From contig JBBSUX010000209.1 of assembly GCA_038234045.1 (NCBI GenBank), positions 1 to 6,283 of the forward strand: a stretch of DNA of 6,283 nucleotides, written 5' to 3'. This DNA comes from JBBSUX01 sp038234045 (GTDB taxonomy: Bacteria; Pseudomonadota; Gammaproteobacteria; Burkholderiales; Burkholderiaceae_C). The translations under genes were made by a program, and so were the position numbers. Shown piece after piece: positions 6,066 through 6,283 of this stretch (its first letter is position 1; each line of letters opens with the position of its first letter). The notes under the pieces were generated by a model. It made no database searches. It had not been told where the DNA came from and was given only the letters and a program-made list of their open reading frames with translations.

Positions 6066-6283
6066 ATGCTTCAGAGAATCCCCCGCAAAACATCATCCGA
6101 TCCCCGTCGGGAAAACTTTGGATGGCCGGGTGCACCGCTTCACCTTGGCAGGGGTGCCCTGAGATGTCTCTGGGTTTTGGGATCCTTGCTCGTTGGGGGC
6201 GTACCCGCCTATGCGCAGACCGCAGAGCCACTCGTCAACGTTGTGCAGCTTTCGGCCCAAGCCGAAGTGGATGTGACGCAGGA
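6066..6283 (+). CDS. SIMPL-domain (DUF541) exported protein, N-terminal fragment
   Basis: Seventy-two codons are visible before the right edge cuts the gene. Residues 1-33 are polar and basic. They are followed by a hydrophobic stretch (CLWVLGSLLVGGVPA) and an AYA-Q signal-peptidase-I-like site near residue 50, so the product should be exported to the periplasm. The mature part begins with NVVQLSAQAEVDVTQ, which matches the first strand of SIMPL/DUF541 proteins of Burkholderiales as I recall them. Their role is poorly defined; members have been linked to envelope and oxidative-stress tolerance. ATG 6066 has only a weak GCGAG upstream and gives an unusually long n-region. TTG 6177 would give a very short signal peptide. 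The gene is divergent from the ompR-type gene with a 165-bp spacer and may be under its control (inference). The domain call rests on only about 20 mature residues. Confidence 0.75.
   Translation, partial: MLQRIPRKTSSDPRRENFGWPGAPLHLGRGALRCLWVLGSLLVGGVPAYAQTAEPLVNVVQLSAQAEVDVTQ

Noticed and set aside
6037..6231. 64-codon minus-strand frame across the SIMPL gene start
   Set aside because: It is antisense to the signal-peptide region of the SIMPL gene, has no ribosome site, and resembles no family I know.
1..6283. Mobile element, CRISPR array, toxin-antitoxin or novel defence system
   Set aside because: No repeats longer than about 12 bases, transposase motifs, tRNA-like ends or unfamiliar gene clusters were seen. 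All sizeable genes belong to conserved chromosomal families.

Overview
The window is about 6.3 kb of GC-rich chromosomal core sequence. The likely source is a betaproteobacterium of the order Burkholderiales, probably near Bordetella/Achromobacter (Alcaligenaceae). This rests on recalled family sequence: an IspD of the 'LIPCAG' type, an OmpR-like regulator very close to the Bordetella RisA type, its EnvZ/RisS-like kinase, and a SIMPL-domain protein start ('NVVQLSAQAEVDV'). I could not run a database search, so the genus is not settled.

Layout. Positions 1-2072 (minus) hold the N-terminal 60% of Mfd, the transcription-repair coupling factor, which runs off the left edge. I checked that its frame is open across the whole stretch. 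A 240-bp divergent spacer follows, containing four inverted repeats. Next, on the plus strand, come ispD (2314-3066) and ispF (3113-3589), consecutive enzymes of the MEP isoprenoid pathway and probably one transcript. The 3' end of ispF overlaps by 15 bp, tail to tail, with a minus-strand two-component operon. That operon has the response regulator first (5169-5900) and the sensor kinase downstream (3575-5062). A 165-bp divergent spacer with candidate regulator sites separates it from a plus-strand gene at 6066 that leaves the window on the right. This last gene encodes an exported SIMPL/DUF541 protein.

How the parts relate. Mfd removes stalled RNA polymerase and recruits nucleotide excision repair. 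IspD and IspF make the cyclic diphosphate intermediate of isoprenoid synthesis. The EnvZ/OmpR-type pair senses an envelope signal and controls transcription, perhaps including its own promoter and that of the neighbouring SIMPL gene (inference).

I found no mobile element, CRISPR array, tRNA, rRNA or unfamiliar multi-gene system. The points worth a second look are small: structured leaders around mfd and ispD, an unusual low-GC C-terminal tail on the kinase overlapping ispF, a perfect inverted TGTAACA pair upstream of the regulator, and several ambiguous start codons.
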